This document shows positions 44,958 through 55,217 of a stretch of 64,000 nt of DNA, in pieces. Location of the stretch: contig NZ_RYZH01000024.1 of NCBI RefSeq assembly GCF_003977685.1, positions 34,478-98,477 of the forward strand, written 5' to 3'. This DNA is from Tautonia sociabilis (lineage in GTDB: Bacteria > Planctomycetota > Planctomycetia > Isosphaerales > Isosphaeraceae). Made by a program: the position numbers and the translations under genes. A model generated the notes under the pieces. It was not told where the DNA came from and searched no databases. It saw nothing but the letters and a program-made list of their open reading frames with translations. Positions within the stretch are counted from its first letter, which is position 1, and each line of letters begins with the position of its first letter.

Positions 44958-45527
44958 TCACTCGGTGTTCTCGGCAGGGGAGTCGTCGGAGGAGGCACCT
45001 CGGGAGACGCGGCGGAGAAGCTGGTCGTTCTCGGCGAGCAGTTCCGTGAGCCGGGAGCGGAGCGATTGCAGACGGTCGAGCTTCGCCGCGTTCTCGGCGG
45101 CCAGGCGGTCGCGGAGCTCGTTCGCCTCGGCCAGCCGGGCGGAGAGGTCGGCCTGGACCTGCTCACGATCGGCGATGGTCTCCCGCATCTCGGCGGCGAG
45201 AGCCTGGTTGTCCTGGAGACTGAGCTGGAAGCGGAGCTGCGTCTCCTTCAGGGCGCTGAGGCGGTTGTCGCGGTCCTCGATGGTCGTGCGCAGCGACCGG
45301 GCTCGAGCGGCGGTGGCGAGGCGCTCGGCGAGGACCTGCTGTTCGGTCGCGAATGCCTCGGCTTCGGTCTGGCGGATTTGCTCGGCGGCCTGCTCGTTCT
45401 GCTGGGCGACCGTCTCGATGCGGCTCCCCCAACTCCGGTTGAGCTGGGAAACCATCGACAGCAGGTAGATCGAGACCAGCACCATCAGGGCGACCAGGAC
45501 CGAGAGGACTTTCCCGGCGGTGGACAT
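44958..45527 (-). CDS. Membrane-anchored coiled-coil protein
   Basis: A 189-residue protein. An N-terminal membrane helix (VLSVLVALMVLVSIYLLSMV, residues about 8-27) is followed by about 140 residues of uninterrupted heptad-rich coiled coil (SRIETVAQQNEQAAEQIRQT ... ELRDRLAAENAAKLDRLQSL, RSRLTELLAENDQLLRRV) and an acidic tail. It resembles membrane-bound scaffold or septum/FtsB-like proteins, but its length and heptads do not point to one family. It may be oriented with the coil outside or inside; the sequence does not decide. A near-consensus promoter lies at 45656-45685, the best in the window, suggesting strong constitutive expression. Confidence 0.75.
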   Translation of the reverse strand: MSTAGKVLSVLVALMVLVSIYLLSMVSQLNRSWGSRIETVAQQNEQAAEQIRQTEAEAFATEQQVLAERLATAARARSLRTTIEDRDNRLSALKETQLRFQLSLQDNQALAAEMRETIADREQVQADLSARLAEANELRDRLAAENAAKLDRLQSLRSRLTELLAENDQLLRRVSRGASSDDSPAENTE

Positions 45528-45655
45528 CGGACCTCTCCGTGTGGGTCGATGGGCGACCGACGCGCTCTAGGGCGAGACGTGAAGGCTCGTCGCCGAGGGC
45601 CAGGCCGCGAGGGCCCCGGGTTCCCGATCGTCCCGTCGACGCGAGATAACGAGCG

Positions 45656-45685
45656 ATTATACCCCCGCTTCCGAGGGTGTGCCAA
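45656..45685 (-). promoter_or_regulatory. Near-consensus promoter for the coiled-coil membrane protein
   Basis: TTGGCA (45685-45680) and TATAAT (45661-45656) on the minus strand with an 18-bp spacer. TATAAT is the perfect consensus. The transcript would begin about 120 bp before the ATG at 45527. Confidence 0.65.
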
Positions 45686-45770
45686 GGCGCCGGAAATGCA
45701 CGCGCGCACGCTCCGCTCGGAGTGATCGGTACGATCGTCGCGGCTCATCCCCCGAGTGAAGGGGCACAGC

Positions 45771-47768
<1,998 letters not shown>

Positions 47769-47902
47769 CCGGGGCCTCGATCCTCCTCGGGCCAATGTGC
47801 GTCGACACCCTCGCGCCCACTCCTCCGTTTTACAACGATCCCCGGCCCGGGGTCGAGCCGATGGGAGGCCCGATTGAGGGAGAATGGGGAGCTGGCAGCG
47901 GT

Positions 47903-47932
47903 TTGACGCCGCGCCGGGCGGTTCCCTACAAT
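47903..47932 (+). promoter_or_regulatory. Predicted promoter for the isocitrate/isopropylmalate dehydrogenase-family gene
   Basis: TTGACG (47903-47908) and TACAAT (47927-47932) with an 18-bp spacer, leaving a leader of about 75-80 bases to the ATG at 48017. Confidence 0.6.
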
Positions 47933-48016
47933 CCGGGGAGAGTCGTCGCGCGGTGTCGCGGCCCGGGGGCGTCCGCCCGGCGCGGCGGGCCGGGCCGGGC
48001 GGGGATCCGTCGATCG

Positions 48017-49039
48017 ATGCGACCGTCGTACAAGGTCACCGAGCTGTTGGGGGACGGCATCGGCGCCGAGCTCTCGGAGGCCGTCCACGCCCTGAGCGAG
48101 GCCCTGCCAATCGACCTGCGCTTCGAGCCGGTCGACCTGTCGCTGGAGAACCGCCGGGCGCGCAAGGGGGCGATCTATGACGAGGCCGTCGCCTCGATCG
48201 AGGCCAACAAGGTCGCCCTGAAGCACCCGACGATCACCGCCGAGGAGAGCCCCAATCAGGTCCTCCGCAGAAGGCTGAACCTGTCGGTCATCCACCGGCC
48301 GGTGTACACGATCCCCGGCGTGCCGACGAACTTCCGCCCCGAGCTGGACGTGGACATCATCCGGATCGCCACCGGCGGCACCTACGACGACCCCGGCCGG
48401 ATGATCGGCGACAGCGGCGCCGTCAGCCTCCGGATCGTCGAGCGGCAGCCGGTCCTGGAGGCGGCGCGATACGCCTTCAACCTGGCGAGGAAAACCGGCA
48501 AGAACGTCACCAGCGCGTCGAAGTACACCATCCAGAAGGCGACCGACGGGCTGTTCCAGTCGGTCGCCGACTCGGTGGCGGCCGAGTACCCGGAGGTGCC
48601 GCACCACGCCGAGCTGTTCGACGCCCTGCTGGCGAAGATCATCATGAAGCCGGAATTGTTCCAGGTGATCCTGGTGCTCAACGAGTACGGCGACTTCCTC
48701 TCGGACATGGCCTGCGGGCTGGCCGGGTCGCTGGGCATCGGCGCCAGCGCGAACCTGGCGTTCGACGCCTCGGCCGTGGTCCGCGTGGCGCTGTTCGACG
48801 CGGCGCACGGCACGGCGCCGGACATCGCGGGCAAGGGGCTGGCGAACCCAACCGCGATCTTCCTGGCCCTGTCGATGCTGCTCTACCAGCTCGGCGAGAT
48901 CCGGGTGGGCAAGGCCGTCAAGGACGGCACGCTCGACCTGCTCCGCCGGGGGGTGCGGACGAAGGACCTCGGCGGCTCGGAGTCGACGAAGACGTTCACC
49001 GCGGCGGTCGCGGCCGAGGTGGCGGCCCGGCTCGGCTAG
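48017..49039 (+). CDS. Isocitrate/isopropylmalate dehydrogenase-family protein
   Basis: A 340-residue NAD(P)-dependent beta-decarboxylating dehydrogenase. Family blocks are LLGDGIGAELSEAV, ALKHPTITAEESPNQVLRRR with LNLSVIHRPVYTIPGVP, SKYTIQKATDGLF (the Tyr/Lys catalytic region), NEYGDFLSDMACGLAGSLG (metal Asp) and DAAHGTAPDIAGKGLANPTA (nucleotide loop). The usual substrate loop RENTEG reads IRIATGGTYDDPGRMI, so substrate binding differs from classical isocitrate or isopropylmalate enzymes. The GTAPDIAGKGLANP loop suits NAD. ATG 48017 sits right before the first strand, and the promoter at 47903-47932 agrees. It could be an NAD isocitrate dehydrogenase of the planctomycete type, or another (homo)isocitrate-type enzyme. 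Confidence 0.8.
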   Translation: MRPSYKVTELLGDGIGAELSEAVHALSEALPIDLRFEPVDLSLENRRARKGAIYDEAVASIEANKVALKHPTITAEESPNQVLRRRLNLSVIHRPVYTIPGVPTNFRPELDVDIIRIATGGTYDDPGRMIGDSGAVSLRIVERQPVLEAARYAFNLARKTGKNVTSASKYTIQKATDGLFQSVADSVAAEYPEVPHHAELFDALLAKIIMKPELFQVILVLNEYGDFLSDMACGLAGSLGIGASANLAFDASAVVRVALFDAAHGTAPDIAGKGLANPTAIFLALSMLLYQLGEIRVGKAVKDGTLDLLRRGVRTKDLGGSESTKTFTAAVAAEVAARLG

Positions 49040-49089
49040 CGGGATCGGGACGTGAGCCCCGCCTCTCCCGGTTCGACCGGCCCTCCGCC

Positions 49090-49108
49090 CCCCCCCGGAT
49101 CGGGGGGG
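49090..49108 (+). terminator. G/C hairpin between the dehydrogenase and trkH
   Basis: CCCCCCCG-GAT-CGGGGGGG, an 8-bp all-GC stem 50 bp after the dehydrogenase stop, without a U tract. Confidence 0.35.
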
Positions 49109-49163
49109 CCGACCTTCCCCCCTCCCCCTCCCTCTCCCGGCCCCCGCCGGAGGACCCGAGACC

Positions 49164-50597
49164 GTGAGCCCCGTCAGACGGCGGCGTATCTACAAGTGGG
49201 AGCTCGATTCCGCCGCGCGCACGAGGAAAGCGTCGGTGCGGGACGCCTGGGAGCAGATCACTCCCGAGTGGCTGTTTCTGGGCAGCTTCGCCGCGCTGAT
49301 CCTCATCGGCGCACTCGGCCTGCGGTTCGTCCCCTTCTTCTACGCCGGGGAGAACCGGCCGCTGGGGATCGTCGACGCGCTGTTCACGGCCACCAGCGCC
49401 GTGTGCGTCACCGGCCTGATCGTCGTCGATACGGCGACCTACTTCTCGATCTGGGGAAAGCTCTGGCTGCTGCTGCTGATCCAGGTCGGGGGGCTGGGAA
49501 TCATCACCTTCACCACGGTGCTGATCGCGGCGATGGGCGGCCGGCCGTCGCTGAGGCAGGAAGCGATCACCTCGGGGACGCGAGAGGCGGTGCCGACGAT
49601 CGACTACCGGGGCCTGACGCGGCACGTGATCCTCTTCACGCTCGGGTTCGAGCTCATCGGCTTCCTGGTCCTGGCGGCGCTCTGGGTGCCCCGGTTCGGG
49701 CCGATCCGAGGGGTCGGCCACGCGGCGTTCCACTCGGTCAGCGCCTTCTGCAACGCGGGATTCTCGACGTTCAGCGACTCGATGGTCCGCTTCCAGACCT
49801 GGCCCCTGACCCTGGTGACGATTATGGGGCTGATCGTCGTCGGCGGGCTCGGGTTCCTAACGCTGGAAGAGATGTATACGTTCGTCAAGGCCCGGCGCGC
49901 CCGGAGGGGATTCCGGATGTCGCTGCACTCGAAGATCGTGCTGGTGATGACGGCCCTGCTGGTGCTCTCCGGCTGGCTGTTCTTCGCCCTGCTGGAGTGG
50001 GGCAACACGCTCTCCGGCATGTCGACCGGGGCGAAGCTGATCAACGCGCTGTTCATGAGCGTCACGCCCAGGACGGCCGGCTTCAACAACATCAACTACG
50101 TGCAGGCGACCGTCGGCGCCAATTTCCTGACCATCCTGCTGATGTTCATCGGCGGCGCCCCCGGCTCGACGGCCGGCGGGCTGAAGGTCACCACGGTGGC
50201 CCTCCCCGGACTGCTGGCCTGGTCCCGGATTCGAGGTCAGGGCGTCACCAGCTTCCTCAAGCGGACGGTCCCCGAGGAGACAATCCAGCGCGCCGTCGGG
50301 CTGATCGTGCTGGGCTTCGCGCTGGTCACCGGGTGCATCCTGCTCGTCGTGATCAGCGAGGGCAGCTCGCCGGACCGCTTCCTCGACTACATGTTCGAAT
50401 CCGTCAGCGCGTTCGACACCGTCGGGCTGAGCCGGGACACGACGCCGGGGCTGGGCGCCTTCGGCAAGCTGGTAATGGTGGTCCTGATGTTCCTGGGGCG
50501 CGTCGGGCTGCCGACCGTCGCCTCGGCGCTCACCGTGGCGGCGTACCGGCCGCTGGGAGAGTTCCGGTACGCCCAGGAAGATGTGGTTATCGGATAA
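49164..50597 (+). CDS. trkH: Trk/Ktr-type potassium uptake membrane subunit
   Basis: A 477-residue potassium channel-like transporter of the TrkH/KtrB superfamily. The four filter loops are visible: ATSAVCVTGLIV, SVSAFCNAGFSTFSD, MSVTPRTAGFNN and ESVSAFDTVGLSRD, each with the conserved central Gly. Helices between them are well defined. The intramembrane gate region GAPGSTAGGLKVTT is present. The start is GTG 49164. The gene for the regulatory RCK subunit follows after 55 bp. The system imports K+ coupled to Na+ or H+ movement and responds to nucleotide binding by TrkA. The N-terminal 30 residues are basic and cytoplasmic. Confidence 0.93.
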   Translation: MSPVRRRRIYKWELDSAARTRKASVRDAWEQITPEWLFLGSFAALILIGALGLRFVPFFYAGENRPLGIVDALFTATSAVCVTGLIVVDTATYFSIWGKLWLLLLIQVGGLGIITFTTVLIAAMGGRPSLRQEAITSGTREAVPTIDYRGLTRHVILFTLGFELIGFLVLAALWVPRFGPIRGVGHAAFHSVSAFCNAGFSTFSDSMVRFQTWPLTLVTIMGLIVVGGLGFLTLEEMYTFVKARRARRGFRMSLHSKIVLVMTALLVLSGWLFFALLEWGNTLSGMSTGAKLINALFMSVTPRTAGFNNINYVQATVGANFLTILLMFIGGAPGSTAGGLKVTTVALPGLLAWSRIRGQGVTSFLKRTVPEETIQRAVGLIVLGFALVTGCILLVVISEGSSPDRFLDYMFESVSAFDTVGLSRDTTPGLGAFGKLVMVVLMFLGRVGLPTVASALTVAAYRPLGEFRYAQEDVVIG

Positions 50598-50652
50598 TGG
50601 GAGTCGGGTCGCCTCCGAGGACGCCCCCGATCACCCCCGAGGAGCCCTCCCG

Positions 50653-51351
50653 ATGGAGAAGAAGCGGTTCGTGGTTGTCGGCCTGGGCAACTTCGGGCAC
50701 ACGCTGGCCGCGAAGCTGCACGAGCAGGGGCACGAGGTGGTGGCCGTCGACACCGACGAGGCGGCCGTTGACCGGATCGCGCCCTACGTGAACACGGCCG
50801 CCGTCGGCGACGGCCGGCAGATCGAGACGCTCAAGCGCCTGGGGGCCGAGAAGGCCGACGTGGGCGTCGTCTCCACCGGCGACGACATCACGGCGAGCAT
50901 CCTGGCGACGATGTCGCTGAAGGACCTGAAGGTCGAGGAGATCTTCGTCAAGGTGATCTCCATCAACCACGCCCGGGTCATGGACAAGATCGGCGTGACC
51001 GAGTCGATCTTCCCCGAACGCGAGAGCGCCCTGAGGCTGGCGGCCCGGATCGCGAGCAAGGGAATTCTCAATTATATCCGCATGGGAACTTCGCTGAGCA
51101 TCCAGGAGCTGGCCGTGCCGACGCGCTGGATCGGCCGGTCGCTCCGAGAGCTGGAGCTGCCGAGGCGCTACCGGATCTCGGTCATCGCGGTGCACGACAT
51201 GCTTCGGGACGAGATGATTCCCATCCCCGACCCGGACGCGCCGCTGAAGGACTCGGACACGATCCTCATCGCCGGCAAGGACGAGGACCTGGCTCGGGTT
51301 GAGCAGGAGAACGAGGATGACAGCACTCCCCCGTCTCGGGGGAGACGCTGA
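50653..51351 (+). CDS. trkA: Trk/Ktr potassium uptake regulatory subunit (RCK)
   Basis: A 232-residue cytoplasmic RCK protein that binds NAD(H) or ATP and gates the TrkH-type channel. The RCK-N domain starts RFVVVGLGNFGHTLA (GxGxxG), then VVAVDTDEAAVDRIA, ADVGVVSTGDD and VKVISINHARVMDKIGVTES. The RCK-C domain follows (SIQELAVPTRWIGRSLREL, YRISVIAVH, SDTILIAGKDEDL). The tail is an acidic, Ser/Pro-rich stretch. The ATG at 50653 has a GGAGCCCTCC-type spacing and fits the first strand; an upstream in-frame start overlaps trkH but is not family-like. A single RCK pair makes it KtrA-like in size. Confidence 0.92.
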   Translation: MEKKRFVVVGLGNFGHTLAAKLHEQGHEVVAVDTDEAAVDRIAPYVNTAAVGDGRQIETLKRLGAEKADVGVVSTGDDITASILATMSLKDLKVEEIFVKVISINHARVMDKIGVTESIFPERESALRLAARIASKGILNYIRMGTSLSIQELAVPTRWIGRSLRELELPRRYRISVIAVHDMLRDEMIPIPDPDAPLKDSDTILIAGKDEDLARVEQENEDDSTPPSRGRR

Positions 51352-51364
51352 GCGGCCCGGTTCG

Positions 51365-51850
51365 TCAGAGGCCGAGCCGGCCCCGGATTTCCCCGGCGAT
51401 CTTCTCCGGAGTGCCGCCGATGTCGACCCGGATCGCGTCCTCCGGCGGCTCGAGCAACTCGAGCTGGCTCTCGAGCAGGCCCGGGTCCATGAAGTGCCCC
51501 TCTCGGGCGGCCAGCCGCTTGGCGATCAGCGCATCGGGGCCGCAGAGGCAGACGTAGCGGACGTCGTTGAGGTCGTGCTTGAGGTAATCCTGATACGAGT
51601 GCTTGAGCGCGGAGCAGGCGAGCACGATCTTCTCGCCCGAGTCGTGCGCCCGGTCGATCACCCGGGCGAGGGCGTCGAGCCAGGGGCGGCGGTCGTCGTC
51701 GGTGAGGGGGGCGCCCCGGCGCATCTTCTCGATGTTGGCGAGGGGGTGGTAGGCGTCGGCGTCGAGGAAGGTCCAGCCGAGGAGGTCGGCGAGGACCCGA
51801 CCGACGGTCGTCTTGCCCGAGCCGGTCACTCCCATCAGCACGACGATCAT
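51365..51850 (-). CDS. gntK: Gluconokinase
   Basis: A 161-residue cytoplasmic kinase, ATP-dependent phosphorylation of D-gluconate to 6-phosphogluconate. Walker A is GVTGSGKTT at residues 7-15. The family motifs DADAYHPLANIEKMRRGAPL, TDDDRRPWLDAL, VLACSALKHSYQDYL and REGHFMDPGLLESQ are all present, giving a full-length thermoresistant-type gluconokinase. The start overlaps the stop of the upstream 144-residue gene by 4 bp (ATGA on the minus strand), suggesting coupling. It is convergent with trkA (13 bp between stops). No gluconate transporter or regulator is near, so its role may be recycling sugar acids. Confidence 0.94.
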   Translation of the reverse strand: MIVVLMGVTGSGKTTVGRVLADLLGWTFLDADAYHPLANIEKMRRGAPLTDDDRRPWLDALARVIDRAHDSGEKIVLACSALKHSYQDYLKHDLNDVRYVCLCGPDALIAKRLAAREGHFMDPGLLESQLELLEPPEDAIRVDIGGTPEKIAGEIRGRLGL

Positions 51851-52281
51851 GATGCGGCTCCTCCGCGGCCCGGTTCCCTCCCGGGAGGCGCTCCGTCGTC
51901 GGGCATCGGGGCCTCCCCCGTTTCCGACTCCCCCGCCAGCCTCCGGAGCATCCTCCCCCGCTTTCGGGGAAGCCGGGCTCGGCCGAACTCCGGGAGCCTC
52001 GGCTCGAAGAGGGGCCAGGTGAGGACGGTCAGGCAGGAGGCGTCCTGGAGGATCGCCACCAGCATCTTTCCCCGGTGCAGGCCGAGGACCGCCACGGCGC
52101 CATTCTCCCGGTTGCGTCCGAGCCTCCGGGTGCGAGACAGACTCTCCCGAAGGGCGGGCTCGGCGTCGGGAACCGGGACGTGGAACCGCTCGACGAACCG
52201 CTCGATCGCATGCCGGGTCAGGCGGACGCCGCTGTAGTCGCGCTGGCCCTTCGGCGGCGGGGGAGATGGGGCTTCACTCAT
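51847..52281 (-). CDS. Hypothetical protein, 144 aa, coupled to gntK
   Basis: A 144-residue protein. After a Pro-rich start it has a compact basic domain, DYSGVRLTRHAIERFVERFH then PVPDAEPALRESLSRTRRLG, NGAVAVLGLHRGKMLVAILQ and DASCLTVLTWPLFEP. The pattern TRHAIERFVER plus later beta strands resembles small RelE/BrnT- or DUF4258-like folds, but this is only an impression. The last 40 residues are Arg/Gly/Pro-rich and probably disordered. Its stop overlaps the gntK start, so the two are translationally coupled. No partner antitoxin-like gene was seen. It may regulate or be an unrelated gene in the operon. Confidence 0.6.
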   Translation of the reverse strand: MSEAPSPPPPKGQRDYSGVRLTRHAIERFVERFHVPVPDAEPALRESLSRTRRLGRNRENGAVAVLGLHRGKMLVAILQDASCLTVLTWPLFEPRLPEFGRARLPRKRGRMLRRLAGESETGEAPMPDDGAPPGREPGRGGAAS

Positions 52282-52443
52282 GCGACGGATCCTGGCGGGT
52301 CGGCGGCCGGCCCCGGGGGAGGGGCCGGCGCCTGGATCGGGGCCGTCGGGGCAGGGGAGTGATCGCAGCCGGCAGGCGGCACAGGCCAGGAGGTCAGGGC
52401 GGGGAGCCCTCCGGCGCGCGGCTGGTCGCGCCCTGCCGGCCGC

Positions 52444-53247
52444 CTACTTCCCGCCCGAGGCGGCCACCTCGCCGGTGGCGGCCCATTCGACTCCTCGACG
52501 CATCCATTCCTGGAACAGGGGGTCGGAAATGGCGGTGGCGTCGTGGCCGAGGGCATTGTTGTAGACGCGGCCAGAGCCGTAGGAGTTCACCCAGATGACG
52601 GGCTCGTCCTTGCCGGTGCCTCGGGGGAGGTTCGGGTCGGAGTAGGCGGTGGCGAGGACGACGTTGCCCTCGACCATCTTGGAATTCTGGTACAGCTCGT
52701 CGACCTCGTGCGCGAACTGCTCGGGGAGCCCGGCGGAGATCGGGTGCTCGACGAGGGCCTTCTTGACGGTGAAGTTGTGCTTCGGCCCGTGGAAGCCCTG
52801 GGTGCGCCAGCCTCCTCCGATCATGCGCTCATATTCTTCCCAGTTCGGATCGGCGAAGGCGCTGGAAGCGAAGTGGTAGACGACCAGGCCGGTGCCGCCC
52901 TCGACGGCGTCGAGCAGCGCCCGCTTGTTCTCCTCGGTCCAGACCGTCCCCGACGGCGGCTCGTTCCCCTGTCGGTAATTGAGCAGCAGGACGTCGTACC
53001 TGGCCAGGTTTTCCGGGTTGAGGTCCTTGGCGGGGGTGGCGGTCACGTCCACGACGATGCGGCCCCCTTCCTCGAGGAACGCTTCGAGGATGCGGGTGGT
53101 TTCCTTCCAGTCGTGGCCGCGGTGGTCGCCGGTGATGATGAGGCACCGGATCGGGTCCTCCTGCGCCGCCGAGCCGGCGGGAGGGGCGGCGAGGGAGAGG
53201 CCGAGGCCGAGCAGGCCGAGGCAGGCGAGGGTGAGGCGTCGGGTCAT
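52444..53247 (-). CDS. ThuA-domain protein, exported
   Basis: A 267-residue protein of the ThuA-like (trehalose utilisation) family with a class I glutamine-amidotransferase-like fold. The leader MTRRLTLACLGLLGLGLSLA ends near AAQ-ED, so it is periplasmic. Family blocks are RCLIITGDHRGHDWKETTRI, YDVLLLNYRQGN, GTGLVVYHFASSAF, WEEYERMIGGGWRTQGFHGP, EVDELYQNSKM and PVIWVNSYGSGRVYNNALGH with DATAI. Planctomycete ThuA proteins are usually in glycan- or heme-protein clusters; here it stands alone. The activity is not established. The ATG at 53247 is chosen because it begins the signal peptide; the longer frame upstream is Arg/Ser-rich. Confidence 0.87.
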   Translation of the reverse strand: MTRRLTLACLGLLGLGLSLAAPPAGSAAQEDPIRCLIITGDHRGHDWKETTRILEAFLEEGGRIVVDVTATPAKDLNPENLARYDVLLLNYRQGNEPPSGTVWTEENKRALLDAVEGGTGLVVYHFASSAFADPNWEEYERMIGGGWRTQGFHGPKHNFTVKKALVEHPISAGLPEQFAHEVDELYQNSKMVEGNVVLATAYSDPNLPRGTGKDEPVIWVNSYGSGRVYNNALGHDATAISDPLFQEWMRRGVEWAATGEVAASGGK

Positions 53248-53395
53248 GGGCGTCGACTCCCGGTTTCGATCGAGCGATCGGGCCGTCGGCCGTCGGACGC
53301 CCCCGGCCGACCCCCGGCCGACGGCGGGCCCGGCCCGATCGTCTCGCCCTAAACTAACGACCGGCCTCGTCCGCCGCGAGGGGAGGGCGGCGGCG

Positions 53396-55123
53396 TCATC
53401 GGGGAACCGGCCGGTGGTCGTAGTAGCGGCCGAGCGACCAGAGCCGGCGGACCTGGTGGGAGACGATCGCCGCGACGACGAACAGCGAGGCGATGACAAT
53501 GTTCAGGTAATAATTGCGCTCGAATCCGACTGTCAAGACGTGCTCGGCCCAGAGCGCGGCATAGCCGAGCGACGCCAGCCCGGCGGCGACCCAGACGAGC
53601 CACTCTCGGGACCAGAGCCCGGCGGCGACGACGATCACCGGGTACCCGACGACCAGGACGCTGGCCTCTCCCCCCAGCAGCCGGACCACGAAGGTCAGGG
53701 TGGCCACGTCGAGGGCGACCCACCCGGGCCAGAGCCGCTCCGGGCGGCCCGATCGCCGGGCCAGCCTTTGGAGCACGACGGCCGCGATCAGCCAGAGCAC
53801 CTCGGCGATCGTGACCTGGACGTGGAGATCTCCCCGGCGGATTGTCGGGGAATTGGCGAGGTAGTTGGCCTGGGTCAAGGCCGTCGCGGCCCCGATGGCG
53901 ATCAGCCGGAAGGCGAGCTGGGGCTCCCGGCGCCCCCAGCGCCGCAGTCGGCCGACGAGGCCGAGCCGCCGAGCCAGGACCGGCTCGTCCCGGAGGAAGC
54001 GGTCGAGGTCCTCGGCCATCGCCTCGGCCGACGGGTAGCGGCGGTCGGGGTCCTTCTCCAGGCATCGGAGGCAGACCCGCTCCAGGTCGCGGGGGACCCG
54101 GGGGTTGAGCCGCCGGGGAGGCTCGGGCTCTCGCTCGTTGACCAGCACGAGCGTCTCCATCGGGGAGTCGGCCCGGAAGGGAGGGCGGCCGGTGAGCAGG
54201 GCGTAGAGTACGGCCCCGAGGCCGTAGACGTCGGTTCGGGCGTCGATCGGCCCGCCTCGGGCCTGCTCGGGGGCCATGTATTCGAGCGTGCCGACGATCC
54301 CCTCGGGCCGGGTCGGGCCGTCCTCCGAGCCAGGGCCGACGCGCTTGACCAGCCCGAAGTCGGTGACGAAGGGCTCCCGGCGCCCGGGAGGGTCGCCAAT
54401 GCCGCCGTCGAGCAGGATGTTCGACGGCTTCAGGTCCCGGTGAACGAACCCGGCGCGGTGGGCGTGGTCGACCGCTCGGGCGACCTTCACCAGCAGGACG
54501 GCCGCCGTCTCGGGCTCGTCCCGCAACCGGGGGGCAAGCCGGGAGAGGCTGCCGCCCTCGATCAGCTCCATGCTGAAGTAGTGCAGGCCTCGCCAGCAGC
54601 CGACCTCGAAGATGCGGACGATGTTCGGGTGCTTCAGGCCGGCCGCCGCCTCGGCCTCGATGCGGAACCGACGCGATTCGGCCTCCGACGCCAGCCGCCC
54701 GGCCCGCATCACCTTCAACGCCACGAGGCGATTGAGGCTCCCCTGCCGGGCCCGGTAGACGACCCCCATCCCTCCCCGGCCGAGCTCCCCCAGCAGCTCG
54801 TAGCCGGCGATCGATTCCGGCTCGATGCTTCGGAAGACGCTGTCGATCACCTCGGGGTCGCGGGGGAAGCGGCGGAGGTACTCGGCCTCGTCGAGCCGAT
54901 CGCCCTGCCCCCGGCGCAGCTCCAGCTCCAGGGCGATCAGCTCCCGGAGCAAGATCCGGCGCTCGGGGCCGGTCGCCCCGGCCCCGGCCAGGACGTCCTC
55001 GATCCGGGGGCGGGGCTCGGCGTCCCAGGCGAGCTCGAACCGCTCGCAGACGTCGTTGACCAGCCGGGCCCGGTCGAGCGACAGGGTCTCGTCCATCGGC
55101 TCCGTGGTCCCGGGCTCGGACAT
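53396..55123 (-). CDS. Ser/Thr protein kinase with C-terminal membrane domain
   Basis: A 575-residue Hanks-type kinase. The N-terminal 110 residues (DRARLVNDVCERFELAWDAE ... LLRELIALELELRRGQGDRL ... EYLRRFP) form a helical extension common before planctomycete kinases. The kinase domain is at about 112-400: GRGGMGVVYRAR, VALKVM, HRDLKPSNILLD, VTDFGLVKR and GTLEYMAPEQARG. After it come about six membrane helices (about 405-560; VLWLIAAVVLQRLA, WVALDVATLTFVVRLLGG, ASVLVVGYPVIVVAAGLW, WLVWVAAGLASLGYAALWA, NIVIASLFVVAAIVSHQVR). GGAGGGGGAGCG precedes the ATG at 55123. It lies 94 bp downstream of the ECF sigma gene on the same strand, an order typical of kinase-linked sigma factors. Confidence 0.92.
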   Translation of the reverse strand: MSEPGTTEPMDETLSLDRARLVNDVCERFELAWDAEPRPRIEDVLAGAGATGPERRILLRELIALELELRRGQGDRLDEAEYLRRFPRDPEVIDSVFRSIEPESIAGYELLGELGRGGMGVVYRARQGSLNRLVALKVMRAGRLASEAESRRFRIEAEAAAGLKHPNIVRIFEVGCWRGLHYFSMELIEGGSLSRLAPRLRDEPETAAVLLVKVARAVDHAHRAGFVHRDLKPSNILLDGGIGDPPGRREPFVTDFGLVKRVGPGSEDGPTRPEGIVGTLEYMAPEQARGGPIDARTDVYGLGAVLYALLTGRPPFRADSPMETLVLVNEREPEPPRRLNPRVPRDLERVCLRCLEKDPDRRYPSAEAMAEDLDRFLRDEPVLARRLGLVGRLRRWGRREPQLAFRLIAIGAATALTQANYLANSPTIRRGDLHVQVTIAEVLWLIAAVVLQRLARRSGRPERLWPGWVALDVATLTFVVRLLGGEASVLVVGYPVIVVAAGLWSREWLVWVAAGLASLGYAALWAEHVLTVGFERNYYLNIVIASLFVVAAIVSHQVRRLWSLGRYYDHRPVPR

Positions 55124-55217
55124 CGCTCCCCCTCCGTCGTCCAGGGACTGGGCGGGCCTTGGCCACGGTCATCTTCGGGATCGGATCGAGGGTTTGCAAC
55201 CGATCGCCCGCGAGGGG

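Noticed and set aside
51847..52281. Toxin-antitoxin pair with gntK
   Set aside because: The RelE/BrnT-like impression is weak, gntK is a metabolic enzyme and no antitoxin-like gene is adjacent.
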